From positions 2,418,001 through 2,482,000 of the forward strand of contig NZ_CP046401.1 of the NCBI RefSeq assembly GCF_009762775.1: a stretch of 64,000 bases of DNA, given 5' to 3'. Numbering within the stretch: the first letter of the stretch is position 1; each line of letters opens with the position of its first letter. A program made the translations under genes and the position numbers. The notes below the pieces were generated by a model. The model ran no database searches and was not told where the DNA came from. It saw only the letters and a program-made list of their open reading frames with translations. The stretch comes from Maribellus comscasis (GTDB lineage Bacteria; Bacteroidota; Bacteroidia; Bacteroidales; Prolixibacteraceae). This document shows positions 27,862-37,189 of the stretch, one piece after another.

Positions 27862-28929
27862 CTATATTGTATATCTTCTTACATCTATAAGATGCTCTTT
27901 AAATTTTTGAATATTTTCATTTGGCAGGCTTATCAAAGTTTCATAAGACCCGTTAATAAATGCTTGTATTTGCTCAACATCTTCCCGCTTTATCACATTC
28001 AAATTGATATCTTTCCCTATTTCAACGGCTCTGTTATCGACAGCCAGAATTAATGTTCTTATATTATTCTGAAGAGCTCTTGCCCCGGCGTGCAAACGTG
28101 TTCCAACATAATCAACCCCTCCTTTTTTTAGCAACATGTCATAAGCTTCCAAAGTAGGGGGAATTATTTCAATGTTTTGAATTCCGTCTTGTATTTCATT
28201 CAGATAAACGAGATCGTCATAACTTTGTAACCACAAAAAAACTGTATCGTAATTTCTACTCAGTATTTCGAGCATCCTTTTATCATCAACACTGTTTCGC
28301 TTGTAGAATGTTAATGTCGTGACTACTTTTCTTTCTTTCGTTTTTTTAATTTTTTTACATTTTTCGGGAGTAATTTCCCAAAAAGTCGGGCATGTTGTAT
28401 TTAAAACATTTCTAATTCCAATACTGTTTAATTTTTCTACAGTATAATTGTCACGAGCCGAATGAATGAGTTCGTTATTCAAAACTGAACGGTAAATTTT
28501 TGCCGTGTAATTATTTATCTCGTCCTGATACTGCCACCAGCCACAACCAATTAAAACAACTTTATTTTTGAGGAACCTCTTATGCGAGTTATCAATCTTC
28601 CATTGGTTCCTCGTTTCCAAATTAGATGACAACAAATTGGTTCCGGACACAAAAAGCAAATCCCGTTGACTCATTGACAACTTAGCGTCAAAAGAGGTAT
28701 GAATTTGTGTAGGAAAATTAATAAATATGTCTTTTTCGAATATTTTTCTAAGTACTTTATAAACACTATCATATATAATCAAATCTCCTAAATTCAAACT
28801 TCCGATTGCCGGATTCAGAATACCAAAATCACGATAGGTTTCTTCCTTCTTAGGTTCTTTCTGATAAAGCTTTTTATAACTTCTTAAGTAGCTTTCACAA
28901 TAGTTCTTGATGTATATTAACTGCTTCAT
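27862..28929 (-). CDS. Polysaccharide pyruvyl transferase family protein
   Basis: The 355-residue protein begins, after a basic helix, with GSLNLGDLIIYDSV. In the C-terminal half it has the family signature VGTRLHAGARAL (about residue 279), with LAVDNRAVEIGKDI after it. Members transfer pyruvate from PEP to form ketals on a sugar, adding a negative charge to the polymer, but some homologues act differently. It lies between a GT4 gene and a fucosyltransferase-like gene. Confidence 0.88.
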   Translation of the reverse strand: MKQLIYIKNYCESYLRSYKKLYQKEPKKEETYRDFGILNPAIGSLNLGDLIIYDSVYKVLRKIFEKDIFINFPTQIHTSFDAKLSMSQRDLLFVSGTNLLSSNLETRNQWKIDNSHKRFLKNKVVLIGCGWWQYQDEINNYTAKIYRSVLNNELIHSARDNYTVEKLNSIGIRNVLNTTCPTFWEITPEKCKKIKKTKERKVVTTLTFYKRNSVDDKRMLEILSRNYDTVFLWLQSYDDLVYLNEIQDGIQNIEIIPPTLEAYDMLLKKGGVDYVGTRLHAGARALQNNIRTLILAVDNRAVEIGKDINLNVIKREDVEQIQAFINGSYETLISLPNENIQKFKEHLIDVRRYTI

Positions 28930-29042
28930 TTAATCGAAACTCCTTTACAATTATTCTCTATCCGCTTTAACAATTTCTAATACTTGAATACCCTAAAGAT
29001 TCTTCTATACTTCAGAATAATAACTTTTTGATGATAGAACTA

Positions 29043-29858
29043 TTAATTCCATATTTCCAATATATTCCTGAATGAAGAAAGAGAGAGTTCTTCTTCCGGC
29101 TTTTCAATATAACATAGCGGTGTTTCTCCGTAAAAAGAAGCCCAGCCTGTAAAAGTAGAAGGCGGACCAAAAATATAATCAGAAATACTTAATCCATGCA
29201 AATCTTTTGTTGCAGACCCGTTGGGGACAGAAAAACAGTCGCACTCCGGAAAAGCTGATAAATCAATTCTCTCGTTACTTGACAGGAAAAATGCTACGGA
29301 ACGATCGGGAAATATTTTTTTAAAATTCAACATTAAAGAATGGTACTGTTCATCTGTATAAAAATATTTACCATCCAACCATTCCCTGTAATCACCACGC
29401 CTGATATGCACCCCGCAAACTAAATCATGTGTTTCCTTTGCTTTATTAAAAACTGACTCCACTTCACCTGTTATTTTTGAATCGGGGGTAAATATATTTT
29501 TGAGTGCCCCCCGATGCTTTAATCTGTTTGAGCTCTTAAAAGCTCCAATTGGAGCGTTGATAAAATTTACAGACGGAACAAGTTTAAAAGACAAAGCAAA
29601 TAACTTCAAACTATATTTATTTCCTAAAATATTTCTTAACCCGTTGATATAATTTTTATAACCAAAAAGCTTCGCAATTCTTGAAGAATAAAAAGGAAAC
29701 CTGATAATTCCTGAATTTTGCAGGTTGGGATAGTCTTTAATTGTTATATCTGGAGAAAGAATAACTATTTTTTCTCCGGACTCCATACTCTCTGCAAAAT
29801 AATTGGAATAAATAAACATTTTATTGCATGTCTGGCCTGTTGCATTCAGTATAATCAT
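29043..29858 (-). CDS. Fucosyltransferase-like glycosyltransferase (GT11-type motif)
   Basis: The product is 271 residues from the chosen ATG; a GTG six bases upstream is the alternative. It has GVHIRRGDY near residue 150, the GDP-fucose-binding motif shared by alpha-1,2 and alpha-1,6 fucosyltransferases. FFLSSNERIDLSAF and ISDYIFGPPSTFTGWASFYG follow in the positions of GT11 motifs. It lacks the exact NSTFSWW signature of classical GT11, so it is a divergent member. It probably adds a branching deoxysugar to the repeat unit. Confidence 0.75.
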   Translation of the reverse strand: MIILNATGQTCNKMFIYSNYFAESMESGEKIVILSPDITIKDYPNLQNSGIIRFPFYSSRIAKLFGYKNYINGLRNILGNKYSLKLFALSFKLVPSVNFINAPIGAFKSSNRLKHRGALKNIFTPDSKITGEVESVFNKAKETHDLVCGVHIRRGDYREWLDGKYFYTDEQYHSLMLNFKKIFPDRSVAFFLSSNERIDLSAFPECDCFSVPNGSATKDLHGLSISDYIFGPPSTFTGWASFYGETPLCYIEKPEEELSLSSFRNILEIWN

Positions 29859-29906
29859 ACTCACTTTTATTTAATAAATTCTAAAAAACTTATTATTTTC
29901 TAAAAA

Positions 29907-31451
29907 TTAAGCATAAAGTCTTTTTATTCTTACTTTCCGTAGCGCTGCTTTAAAAGCAGAAAGAAACAATTGCTTTTCATTCTCTTTTAATCCAATCAAA
30001 AACATAAACAGAATAAAAGCAACTGAGTTCGTAGCAACTACTATTATTAATCGTTCTATCCCTGGCGACATAAAAAACAATGGTATGCTGGCAAGCCCGA
30101 TAGAAATCGCAGAAGAACTAAAACAACGAGCTACAACATTGATTAAAAAATCTTTTAAAGAAAGTCCTCCAAACCGTTTCAAAAAATAAACGCTGCTAAC
30201 AGATAACGCAGCATACATAAAAATAAAAATAACATACAGAGTTTCCGGCGAGGCTCCAAGCTTAAACAACAAATAGCTGACAGGAAGAAGCATCGCCCAT
30301 ATTATAGAATTCCAAAAACTAAATTGTTTAATTTCTCCTACTGCCTTTATTGCCGTTGGAAAAGTTACTGTCAACTGTATAACAAACATTGCAATAAGTC
30401 TTAACCTGCAAAAAACAACTGCGTACTCAGGTACATCTTTTAGCCAAACACCTAAAACGTAAGGCATTTCCAATATTGCCGGCGCAGCAAAAAAAACGAG
30501 TAAAAAGTAGGACAGTTTATTCCCTGTCATAGAAGCCTGAAGCATTTGCTTCCTGTTTTTTCCTCCCTCACTTTTCACTATCACAGGTTCCAATGCCTTT
30601 AGCATCGTTGTAGAAAAGGCCATAAGCTGACCTGAAACCTGAGCGGCAATTCCCTGTGCTGCATTTACCAAAACACCAAAAAACGTATTTAATATAATTG
30701 AAATGCCTTGCATGGTTATGATGCTTGCCCCACTATTCAGTAAAGACCACCCGGCAAAGCCTGTCATTTCTTTAAAAAGAGATTTGTTACGGTACTTTCT
30801 AAAGTTAATTTGAACCTCAACATACTTTCTGTGGCAATAAATTCTTTTCAGAATTAACAGAAAAATTGAAAGCGCCGCCATCGCCAATCCATAAAGTACC
30901 AGTTTATCAAATGAGGTGTATGTTATATAAAAAGCAATAGCCAATTTTATTACAGCTTCAACAATACCAAGAATCGCTACAAGCAGCATATTTTCATGTG
31001 CATTGATGACTGCATCATACGGGACTGAAATTATGGTAAAGAAAGTACTTACCAACATAAATTGAAAAATCAGTTTAGCAACAGGTAAGCGCTCAGCCGG
31101 AATTTTAAGTATCCCTTTAAACAGGAAATAACCGGCAGCTTCAAGCAAAAGAATAACTATAACGGCTATAAGAAAATGTAATATTACGCTGACATTAAAT
31201 ATATACTTTTGCTTTTCCAGATCTCCTTCTCCCTCAGCGTACGACATAAATCTCTGTGTCGCACTCGTCATTGCCAAATTCAGAAAAGTTAACATGGCAA
31301 TAGCTCCACCTACTACATTAAAAATGCCAAAATCTTCGGTTCCAAGAGCAGCTAAAACCAAACGAGTAACATAGAGTGAAATAAATACTGTAATTGCCAT
31401 TCTGGCGTATAGAATACCTGTATTTACAGCAACTCTCTTTGCAGCTTCCAT
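29907..31451 (-). CDS. Wzx-like polysaccharide flippase
   Basis: The 514-residue membrane protein has about 12-14 helices and the MOP-superfamily N-terminus (LYARMAITVFISLYVTRLVL, then GTEDFGIFNVVGG). These proteins flip undecaprenyl-linked repeat units to the periplasm for Wzy. It is 48 bp upstream of the fucosyltransferase-like gene. A 244-bp gap with an inverted repeat separates it from the T9SS cargo gene upstream. Confidence 0.92.
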   Translation of the reverse strand: MEAAKRVAVNTGILYARMAITVFISLYVTRLVLAALGTEDFGIFNVVGGAIAMLTFLNLAMTSATQRFMSYAEGEGDLEKQKYIFNVSVILHFLIAVIVILLLEAAGYFLFKGILKIPAERLPVAKLIFQFMLVSTFFTIISVPYDAVINAHENMLLVAILGIVEAVIKLAIAFYITYTSFDKLVLYGLAMAALSIFLLILKRIYCHRKYVEVQINFRKYRNKSLFKEMTGFAGWSLLNSGASIITMQGISIILNTFFGVLVNAAQGIAAQVSGQLMAFSTTMLKALEPVIVKSEGGKNRKQMLQASMTGNKLSYFLLVFFAAPAILEMPYVLGVWLKDVPEYAVVFCRLRLIAMFVIQLTVTFPTAIKAVGEIKQFSFWNSIIWAMLLPVSYLLFKLGASPETLYVIFIFMYAALSVSSVYFLKRFGGLSLKDFLINVVARCFSSSAISIGLASIPLFFMSPGIERLIIVVATNSVAFILFMFLIGLKENEKQLFLSAFKAALRKVRIKRLYA

Positions 31452-31642
31452 AAAAAACTAAATTATTTTACCTGTTTAAAACTCGTCTTTAATAAATTAT
31501 TTCTCTTTTTAGAGACAAATTTCATAACAGGTATAAAGTGACCGGGGACAACAATCTTTAAAATTTCCATATTAATAAATTTGGGAACAAACATCATAAG
31601 CTGATGATTCGAAATAAATCCGCATTAATATGAACTCATAGG

Positions 31643-31669
31643 TAGGAACGCCTAAAAAAGGCGTTCCTA
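31643..31669 (-). terminator. Strong hairpin between T9SS cargo gene and flippase gene
   Basis: A perfect 10-bp stem (31643-31652 with 31660-31669) with a 7-base loop lies just after the cargo gene. There is no T tract on the - strand, so it may be a partial terminator or an mRNA-processing or stabilising structure that sets a different level for the genes below. Confidence 0.5.
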
Positions 31670-31695
31670 TTTCTATTAAATTTTAAAGCTGGTTG

Positions 31696-33207
31696 TTACT
31701 TTGAAACCTGGATCTTAATACTTTCCCTGTTTATACCGTTCTGCAATGTTATTACATAAAGTCCTTCGTTTAACTGATTCCCGTCAAACATCACACTTAC
31801 CGGAATATTTTTCTTTACATTCTGATTATACAAAGTAAGTGCTTTCTGCCCCATAGAATTATAGACATCAACGGTAGCATTTCCGTCAAAATTTGGATTA
31901 AACGAAAGCGTTGCATTTCCTCTAACCGGGTTGGGATAAACTGAAAACTCACTAAATTCAAGAGAATTATCAATGACTGCTGATTTTTCTGATGATTCGT
32001 AGTCGTCACAATGTGTTGGTCCAAGCTCTCCATTGTTGTAATCATCAAGCAATTCTCCCAAAGCTATAAATTGATCTCTGAGCACGTCTCCTCCCCCAAG
32101 TGCAGCAATATCTGCAGGGGAATATGTATTAAACAAACTCGTCGCGTCTAAAATTGCAGTTACAACCTCAGAAGGAGCATACGAACCGTTTAAAACGTTT
32201 AACGCGGCAGCCATATACTGGTGAGCAAGAATATAATATGCATTTCCTTTAGGCTGTGTATCAAATACTTCAAGCCATGTTTGCCCCGACAAGAAAAATA
32301 CAGTACCAGGGCCGGAAGGTAGTTGATCCCATGTTTCATCATATTTCTTTTTTGTAGGATCTGCATGTGTTTTCCAATACCCCTGGGTTAATGTACATCC
32401 CTGATCAAAAGTTGTAGTTAAAAGTATTGCGCTGGTAATAAAAGAATCTCCGTTTTTTGTATCAATTCCGTTATCCGGATTTGGCGAATACGCAGAAACC
32501 ACAACCTCAGTAACATTACCTGGCACGTTGGGAATCGTTATTGTTTCGATGTGTAATAGCGCCCCCTGATTATTATCATCAAATTCAACATGGGTAGTAG
32601 CCATTCCACTTGGTGTTACGTCAATTATAGAATATCTTCCATCAGCATTAACATCTGAAAATGGCATTGATATTACAACATCACGAGGCGAAAATGAAAA
32701 TGGAATGGTAAAAGTATATTCCAGAGGATCCACTGATCCATTTCTAAATAAAAATGCATGGTCGCCTTTTGCCTCGCTATGAATACCAGAACCACCTGTG
32801 CGATATACATATGCTGTAAATGAAACAATTTCCTCGTTTGCATCAACATTACCTTGTTTGTCCAATGTGATTCCTCCTGCATCCACATCGTTAAATGTGG
32901 TGGTATAGTAACCCCATTTTTGACTTGCACCATTTAATACAGGTGGTGCGAGATCAGTTTCTGCCAATTGAAACTGAACAGTGTCCCACTCATTACTGTC
33001 AAAAAACTTAACCGATGAGGGAACAGCATTTTCACGGAAAATGCCAGCTGCTTCAACAACAACATGGTCAACCGAACCCGGGTCAGGGATGTAAAGTACA
33101 GGATTGTCAACATCTTTTACACCTATACCAATTAATTCAATAACCTGGGCTTGTGTCATTTGGAGAATACTGAAACTTAACAAAAAAGAAAGTAAAAATT
33201 TTTTCAT
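31696..33207 (-). CDS. Secreted protein with TQGYWKTH region and T9SS sorting domain
   Basis: The 503-residue protein has a typical signal peptide (MKKFLLSFLLSFSILQMTQAQ, cleavage near residue 20). An extracellular beta-rich part follows, with dockerin-like DVNADGRYSIIDV and TPSG stretches. A TQGYWKTH segment begins near residue 275 and precedes a helical part, and a T9SS type A sorting domain begins at VYPNPVRG (about 425-503). It is a secreted or surface-anchored protein, not a biosynthetic enzyme, yet sits in the middle of the polysaccharide operon on the same strand, with gaps of 152 and 244 bp. It may bind or organise the exported polymer. No catalytic motif was recognised. Confidence 0.85.
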   Translation of the reverse strand: MKKFLLSFLLSFSILQMTQAQVIELIGIGVKDVDNPVLYIPDPGSVDHVVVEAAGIFRENAVPSSVKFFDSNEWDTVQFQLAETDLAPPVLNGASQKWGYYTTTFNDVDAGGITLDKQGNVDANEEIVSFTAYVYRTGGSGIHSEAKGDHAFLFRNGSVDPLEYTFTIPFSFSPRDVVISMPFSDVNADGRYSIIDVTPSGMATTHVEFDDNNQGALLHIETITIPNVPGNVTEVVVSAYSPNPDNGIDTKNGDSFITSAILLTTTFDQGCTLTQGYWKTHADPTKKKYDETWDQLPSGPGTVFFLSGQTWLEVFDTQPKGNAYYILAHQYMAAALNVLNGSYAPSEVVTAILDATSLFNTYSPADIAALGGGDVLRDQFIALGELLDDYNNGELGPTHCDDYESSEKSAVIDNSLEFSEFSVYPNPVRGNATLSFNPNFDGNATVDVYNSMGQKALTLYNQNVKKNIPVSVMFDGNQLNEGLYVITLQNGINRESIKIQVSK

Positions 33208-33359
33208 CGTTAATAATTTTAAAATGAAGTTTAAATTTTTTTAGTAAAATTTTGGAATGTTAGGAAACATTAACCAAACAAGAGACTCGAAGCAGAGTCT
33301 TGTCTTTACCTCTGCCATTTAGCGCTATTAATCAAACCTTTTGAACATAATGCTTTACA

Positions 33360-34388
33360 TCAAAAGATAGGTTGCCCCCCCCAATCTATACTACTGTTTA
33401 TGTCTACCAAAAACAGGAGGTAATATCTTTTATAAAACAGATAGTAAAATGCTTTTTGCGTCTTTTTTGTAAAGGAATGAACCAATAATTTGGTTAAATG
33501 TAACTTTGGTTTATGTATAAAAAGAGCCCTGATTAAAAATGAAATTTTATACTGGTAGGGAACCAGAGGTTTATTTTTGTTTAGCTTGTCAATTGACTGA
33601 ATATCTTCTTTACTGAGCTGAAAATCATATATATCAGCATTAGATATAATCCGTTCTTCTTTTACCGATTTTGGAATTGTGGGTATTTTTTTCTGGACAT
33701 TCCAGCGCAGCGTAATTTGTACAGGAGTTTTTCCGTATTTATCGGCCAATGCACAGATTTCCTCAATATTGTTTACCTTTCCCTGCATAATGGGTCTCCA
33801 GGCCTGAAACTGTATTCCTCTACTTTTACAATAATCATATAATTCGGGTTGTAATAGCTCAGGATGATACTCTACCTGATTTATTGCAGGAATCACTTCA
33901 CTAGTCCTTAATAGATCCTCAAGGTGGTATTCAAGAAAATTACTTACACCGATTGCCCTAATCCTCTCTTTTTTGTACAATTCCTCCATTGCTTTCCATG
34001 TTCCAAGCGAACGTTTTCCACGCGGCCAATGGATGAGATAAAGGTCGAGATAATCGGTTTGCAGTTCATCAAGACTTTTTTCAAAAGCTGCTAAAGTTGA
34101 ATGGTATCCCTGATCCTCATTACGTACTTTCGAAGTTAAAAAAACTTCCTCCCTCGGGATAGAACTCATCTTTATTCCATTTCCAACTCCTCGCTCATTT
34201 CGGTACGCTGTTGCTGTATCTATTTTTCTGTAGCCATGATTTAAAGCAGTTTTCACCGCATTCTCTACTTCGCCCCCAACTTTAGCCTGAAATACTCCCA
34301 GCCCAAATAAAGGCATCTCCACCCCGTTATTTAATTTTATTCTTGTCGAAATATCCAGTTGTGTTCCATTTTCTCTAAAACTCCCCAT
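33360..34388 (-). CDS. Aldo/keto reductase with odd C-terminal extension
   Basis: The AKR barrel shows the full catalytic tetrad Asp57, Tyr62, Lys87 and His120 and the C-terminal cofactor motif IPKSVKEERI. Members reduce carbonyls with NADPH, here possibly a keto-sugar intermediate. The family normally ends around residue 280; this protein runs on for about 60 basic, aromatic, low-complexity residues. The tail includes a run of eight G on the coding strand (33375-33382) four codons before the stop. The tail may be a lost stop codon or frameshift. It is 23 bp downstream of a methyltransferase gene. Confidence 0.85.
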   Translation of the reverse strand: MGSFRENGTQLDISTRIKLNNGVEMPLFGLGVFQAKVGGEVENAVKTALNHGYRKIDTATAYRNERGVGNGIKMSSIPREEVFLTSKVRNEDQGYHSTLAAFEKSLDELQTDYLDLYLIHWPRGKRSLGTWKAMEELYKKERIRAIGVSNFLEYHLEDLLRTSEVIPAINQVEYHPELLQPELYDYCKSRGIQFQAWRPIMQGKVNNIEEICALADKYGKTPVQITLRWNVQKKIPTIPKSVKEERIISNADIYDFQLSKEDIQSIDKLNKNKPLVPYQYKISFLIRALFIHKPKLHLTKLLVHSFTKKTQKAFYYLFYKRYYLLFLVDINSSIDWGGQPIF

Positions 34389-34411
34389 AAAAGTTTACTT
34401 ATTTTAATATT

Positions 34412-35578
34412 TTACATACATATTATTTCCGGAGCAAGACCCATATTCGACAAACTATCTCTGATTTCGTTTCTGTAAATTCCGTTCATTATAATTACAG
34501 TGTCAGGAACATACTCTTTCAAAAACTCAGGATTTTTATATTGTATACCTATTCCCGGAATAAAATTACCTTGTATATGAGGGTTTATATCAACTACATG
34601 TTCAATTACATTAAGTTTATTAAAATGTGTCAGGAAACCAACTGCTTTGGAGCCTCCACCCCACATGACTACTTTTTTTCCTTCATCCTTTTGCATAAGA
34701 AGTCTTTTTTCCCACTCTTCAAGCTGGTTATTGATGTTGACAACAAACTGATCGACTAATTGTTTCAATTCGTGCACAGCCTCTTCTTTAGGATGCGTAT
34801 TACCGACAACCTTTTCATTTGACGGCTTTGCTTCAATAAACAGATACTGGTCATCGTATTCGACATAAATATCAATTATTTCGAATCCGTTGAGTCTAAA
34901 AAGTCTGCCCAATGATCCGGCACTAAAATATGAGCAGTGTTCGTAAAAAATATCCCAAAAGGCATTTATTTTTAATATTCGAACAATGCTTGGCACTTCA
35001 AAAAGAACAACAACTTCTTTATTATTCTTAATCGAATTTCTTATTGTACTCAGAAAATTACCGGTATCATGAATGTGCTCTAGAGTATGTCTGCAAACAA
35101 TAACATCGGCGGGCAGGTCTCCGTGCTTTTCAGAATAGAATTCTTTAATAAACCTGATATTCGGATTAGGTTCCGACCTCCCTGGGACATATGCAGGATC
35201 AATTCCTATCCCCCTGTTGTTTCCAAGTTTACAAATTAAATTTAGAAAGTCACCTTTCCCGCAACCTACTTCTATAACATCTTTACCGTAGATATCATAT
35301 TTATCAATAAACCGCTGTGTAAAATCATTGATAAACTTCGTAAACGTTGGTGAAAACCCCTGCTGATCCTCATATCCTTTTGTATAATGATCTATGGTAG
35401 TGTCGAATGTACTGTTAAATACAAAACCACATTCTTTGCAAAATGCAAGAGTGATATCCTTTTTAGGAATTGCTACAGCTTCTTCAAAAGATTTTATTGT
35501 AACAATACTTTGAACGGGGGCATCTTTAATCAAATAAAAATTTTCCGCCCGGGTACTATTACAGTTTAAACATTTCAT
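34412..35578 (-). CDS. Sugar methyltransferase, TylC3/NDP-hexose C-methyltransferase-like
   Basis: The 388-residue protein starts with a four-Cys zinc-binding domain (Cys3, Cys6, then CKECG) and continues into a Rossmann SAM-dependent methyltransferase domain (DVIEVGCGKGDF near residue 98, then RHTLEHIHD). It ends with a C-terminal domain containing VVMWGGGSKAVGFL. This order is that of NDP-sugar C-methyltransferases. It is a diverged paralogue of the gene at 37190; together they suggest a methylated or branched deoxysugar. Direct sugar assignment is not possible. Confidence 0.8.
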   Translation of the reverse strand: MKCLNCNSTRAENFYLIKDAPVQSIVTIKSFEEAVAIPKKDITLAFCKECGFVFNSTFDTTIDHYTKGYEDQQGFSPTFTKFINDFTQRFIDKYDIYGKDVIEVGCGKGDFLNLICKLGNNRGIGIDPAYVPGRSEPNPNIRFIKEFYSEKHGDLPADVIVCRHTLEHIHDTGNFLSTIRNSIKNNKEVVVLFEVPSIVRILKINAFWDIFYEHCSYFSAGSLGRLFRLNGFEIIDIYVEYDDQYLFIEAKPSNEKVVGNTHPKEEAVHELKQLVDQFVVNINNQLEEWEKRLLMQKDEGKKVVMWGGGSKAVGFLTHFNKLNVIEHVVDINPHIQGNFIPGIGIQYKNPEFLKEYVPDTVIIMNGIYRNEIRDSLSNMGLAPEIICM

Positions 35579-35653
35579 AGGTATTTAAATAATGATTAAA
35601 ACTTCTACAATAAGTAAATTTTAATGTTTTACTTTTTATTTTTGTTTTGATCC

Positions 35654-36295
35654 TTAAAAAACAATTTTCCGGGCATAGAAAGCCTCAGCGAACTGAGTTG
35701 CTGATTCCATTCCCCGAAGACGAGGTAATGCTGAAAAAGTATCTTCGCTAAACCAATGTTTTGAATGCTGAGAAACAAAGCTCTTCATTAAAATCCCATT
35801 TCTCCTGTCCATCAAATCCTTGTCAACTTCAACAAAAAAGTTAGGATTTCCGATATCGCCGTCATATTTTGGTATTTCATATTCAAGAACCATATTATTT
35901 CTCCATGTATTCCATGTCAAATCGCTGATTAATCGATGATCCTGGTGTCTGTCATTTCGATAATGAGTAAAAATAATATCGGGATTAATCTCCTTTCTTA
36001 ATCTTTCAAAATATTCTTTTATCTCCGCCGCATAGAAAGGTAAAAATCCATCGCGATAAGATTCTATCGAAATTTTCTTTTTTGAGACATGTTTTAGAAA
36101 CTGATTGGCACTTTTTGTTGCCTCTTTCTTTCTGATTTCATTGGATGTAAAAACAACCCAATTTACACTCTCAATTTTATAGTCTTTAAAAATTTTTAAC
36201 AGCGAACAACCAGCGCCAATCTCAATATCGTCACAATGTGCTCCCAAACAAAGTATATTTAAAGAGCTATCTCTTTTAAAGCTAATTGGGACCAT
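35654..36295 (-). CDS. PIG-L/LmbE-family deacetylase
   Basis: The 213-residue protein has the zinc-binding motif GAHCDDIEIGAG near the N-terminus and the second motif RNDRHQDHRLI. The family hydrolyses N-acetyl groups from GlcNAc-type sugars. I chose the ATG at 36295; the alternative two codons upstream is a TTG. It overlaps the nucleotidyltransferase gene upstream by 14 bp, so both are probably co-translated and may act on the same nucleotide sugar or lipid-linked intermediate. Confidence 0.88.
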   Translation of the reverse strand: MVPISFKRDSSLNILCLGAHCDDIEIGAGCSLLKIFKDYKIESVNWVVFTSNEIRKKEATKSANQFLKHVSKKKISIESYRDGFLPFYAAEIKEYFERLRKEINPDIIFTHYRNDRHQDHRLISDLTWNTWRNNMVLEYEIPKYDGDIGNPNFFVEVDKDLMDRRNGILMKSFVSQHSKHWFSEDTFSALPRLRGMESATQFAEAFYARKIVF

Positions 36296-37121
36296 GTTCA
36301 AAAGGCGTTACTTCATTTATCTGGCGGTCAAACCTCTCTTCTGCTTTTCGCCAAACCTCCCACGGAGGAGTTCCACTGGCATAGATATCATCAAGTAGCT
36401 TTTTATCTTTGAATGTATCCATACTTGCCCAAAAACCTTTATGTTCCCAGGAAACCAGTTTCTTCTTTTGAATCATCCTTTTAAATGGCTCTTCCACGAG
36501 ATCTTCTCCGTAGTTTATATTGTCAAAAATTTCTTTTCTGAATATAAAATAACCCGTATTCAAATGAAGACCTGAGTTCCCAATCGGACTTATTTCATCC
36601 ACTGTTCCATCCCTGCGTCTTTTAACCACATGAAAACTTTGGCTTGGCTGATAAACCATAAATGCAGCCGTTTTCTCCTTTTTCTTTGAAAACCAGTTAA
36701 TCATATCGGGAAGATTAAGATCGGTCAGACCATCGCTGTAGTTTGCAAGAAACATTTCCTCATCCTGCAAATATTCACGAACCTTCATCAGCCGCATTCC
36801 AATATTTGCACTTTGGCCTGTATCTACAAATGTTATTTTCCAATTACTTATATCTGAACTTATCAACTCGATATTCTTTCCTCCGTTAGCATAAACAAAG
36901 TCATTCGATACTGTTTCGTCATAATTGATAAAATAATTTTTAATAACATCTGCTTTATATCCCAGACACAATATAAACTCGTTGTGTCCGAAAGATGAGT
37001 AATATTTCATTACTTCCCACAAAATTGGACGATATCCAATGTTGACCATTGGCTTAGGAATTGTTTCGGAATATTCCCTCAACCGAATTCCCTGGCCTCC
37101 ACAGAATAACACGACTTTCAT
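36282..37121 (-). CDS. RfbF-like sugar-1-phosphate nucleotidyltransferase
   Basis: The 279-residue protein has the nucleotidyltransferase signature FCGGQGIRLREY (residues 6-17) with IPKPMVNIG, the metal-binding NYSDGLTDLNL, and the WASMDTFKDKKLLDDIY ending of glucose-1-phosphate cytidylyltransferases. It is a paralogue of the protein at 41067. Its YSDG in place of YGDG and a changed substrate loop suggest a different sugar phosphate. Nucleotide choice (CTP or another) is not certain from sequence alone. Confidence 0.85.
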   Translation of the reverse strand: MKVVLFCGGQGIRLREYSETIPKPMVNIGYRPILWEVMKYYSSFGHNEFILCLGYKADVIKNYFINYDETVSNDFVYANGGKNIELISSDISNWKITFVDTGQSANIGMRLMKVREYLQDEEMFLANYSDGLTDLNLPDMINWFSKKKEKTAAFMVYQPSQSFHVVKRRRDGTVDEISPIGNSGLHLNTGYFIFRKEIFDNINYGEDLVEEPFKRMIQKKKLVSWEHKGFWASMDTFKDKKLLDDIYASGTPPWEVWRKAEERFDRQINEVTPFEHGPN

Positions 37122-37189
37122 AATCTGTTGTTTTTTAAGGAATTAAACATTTAAATGTGATTTGTGAATTTTAAAACCAGCAAATGCAA

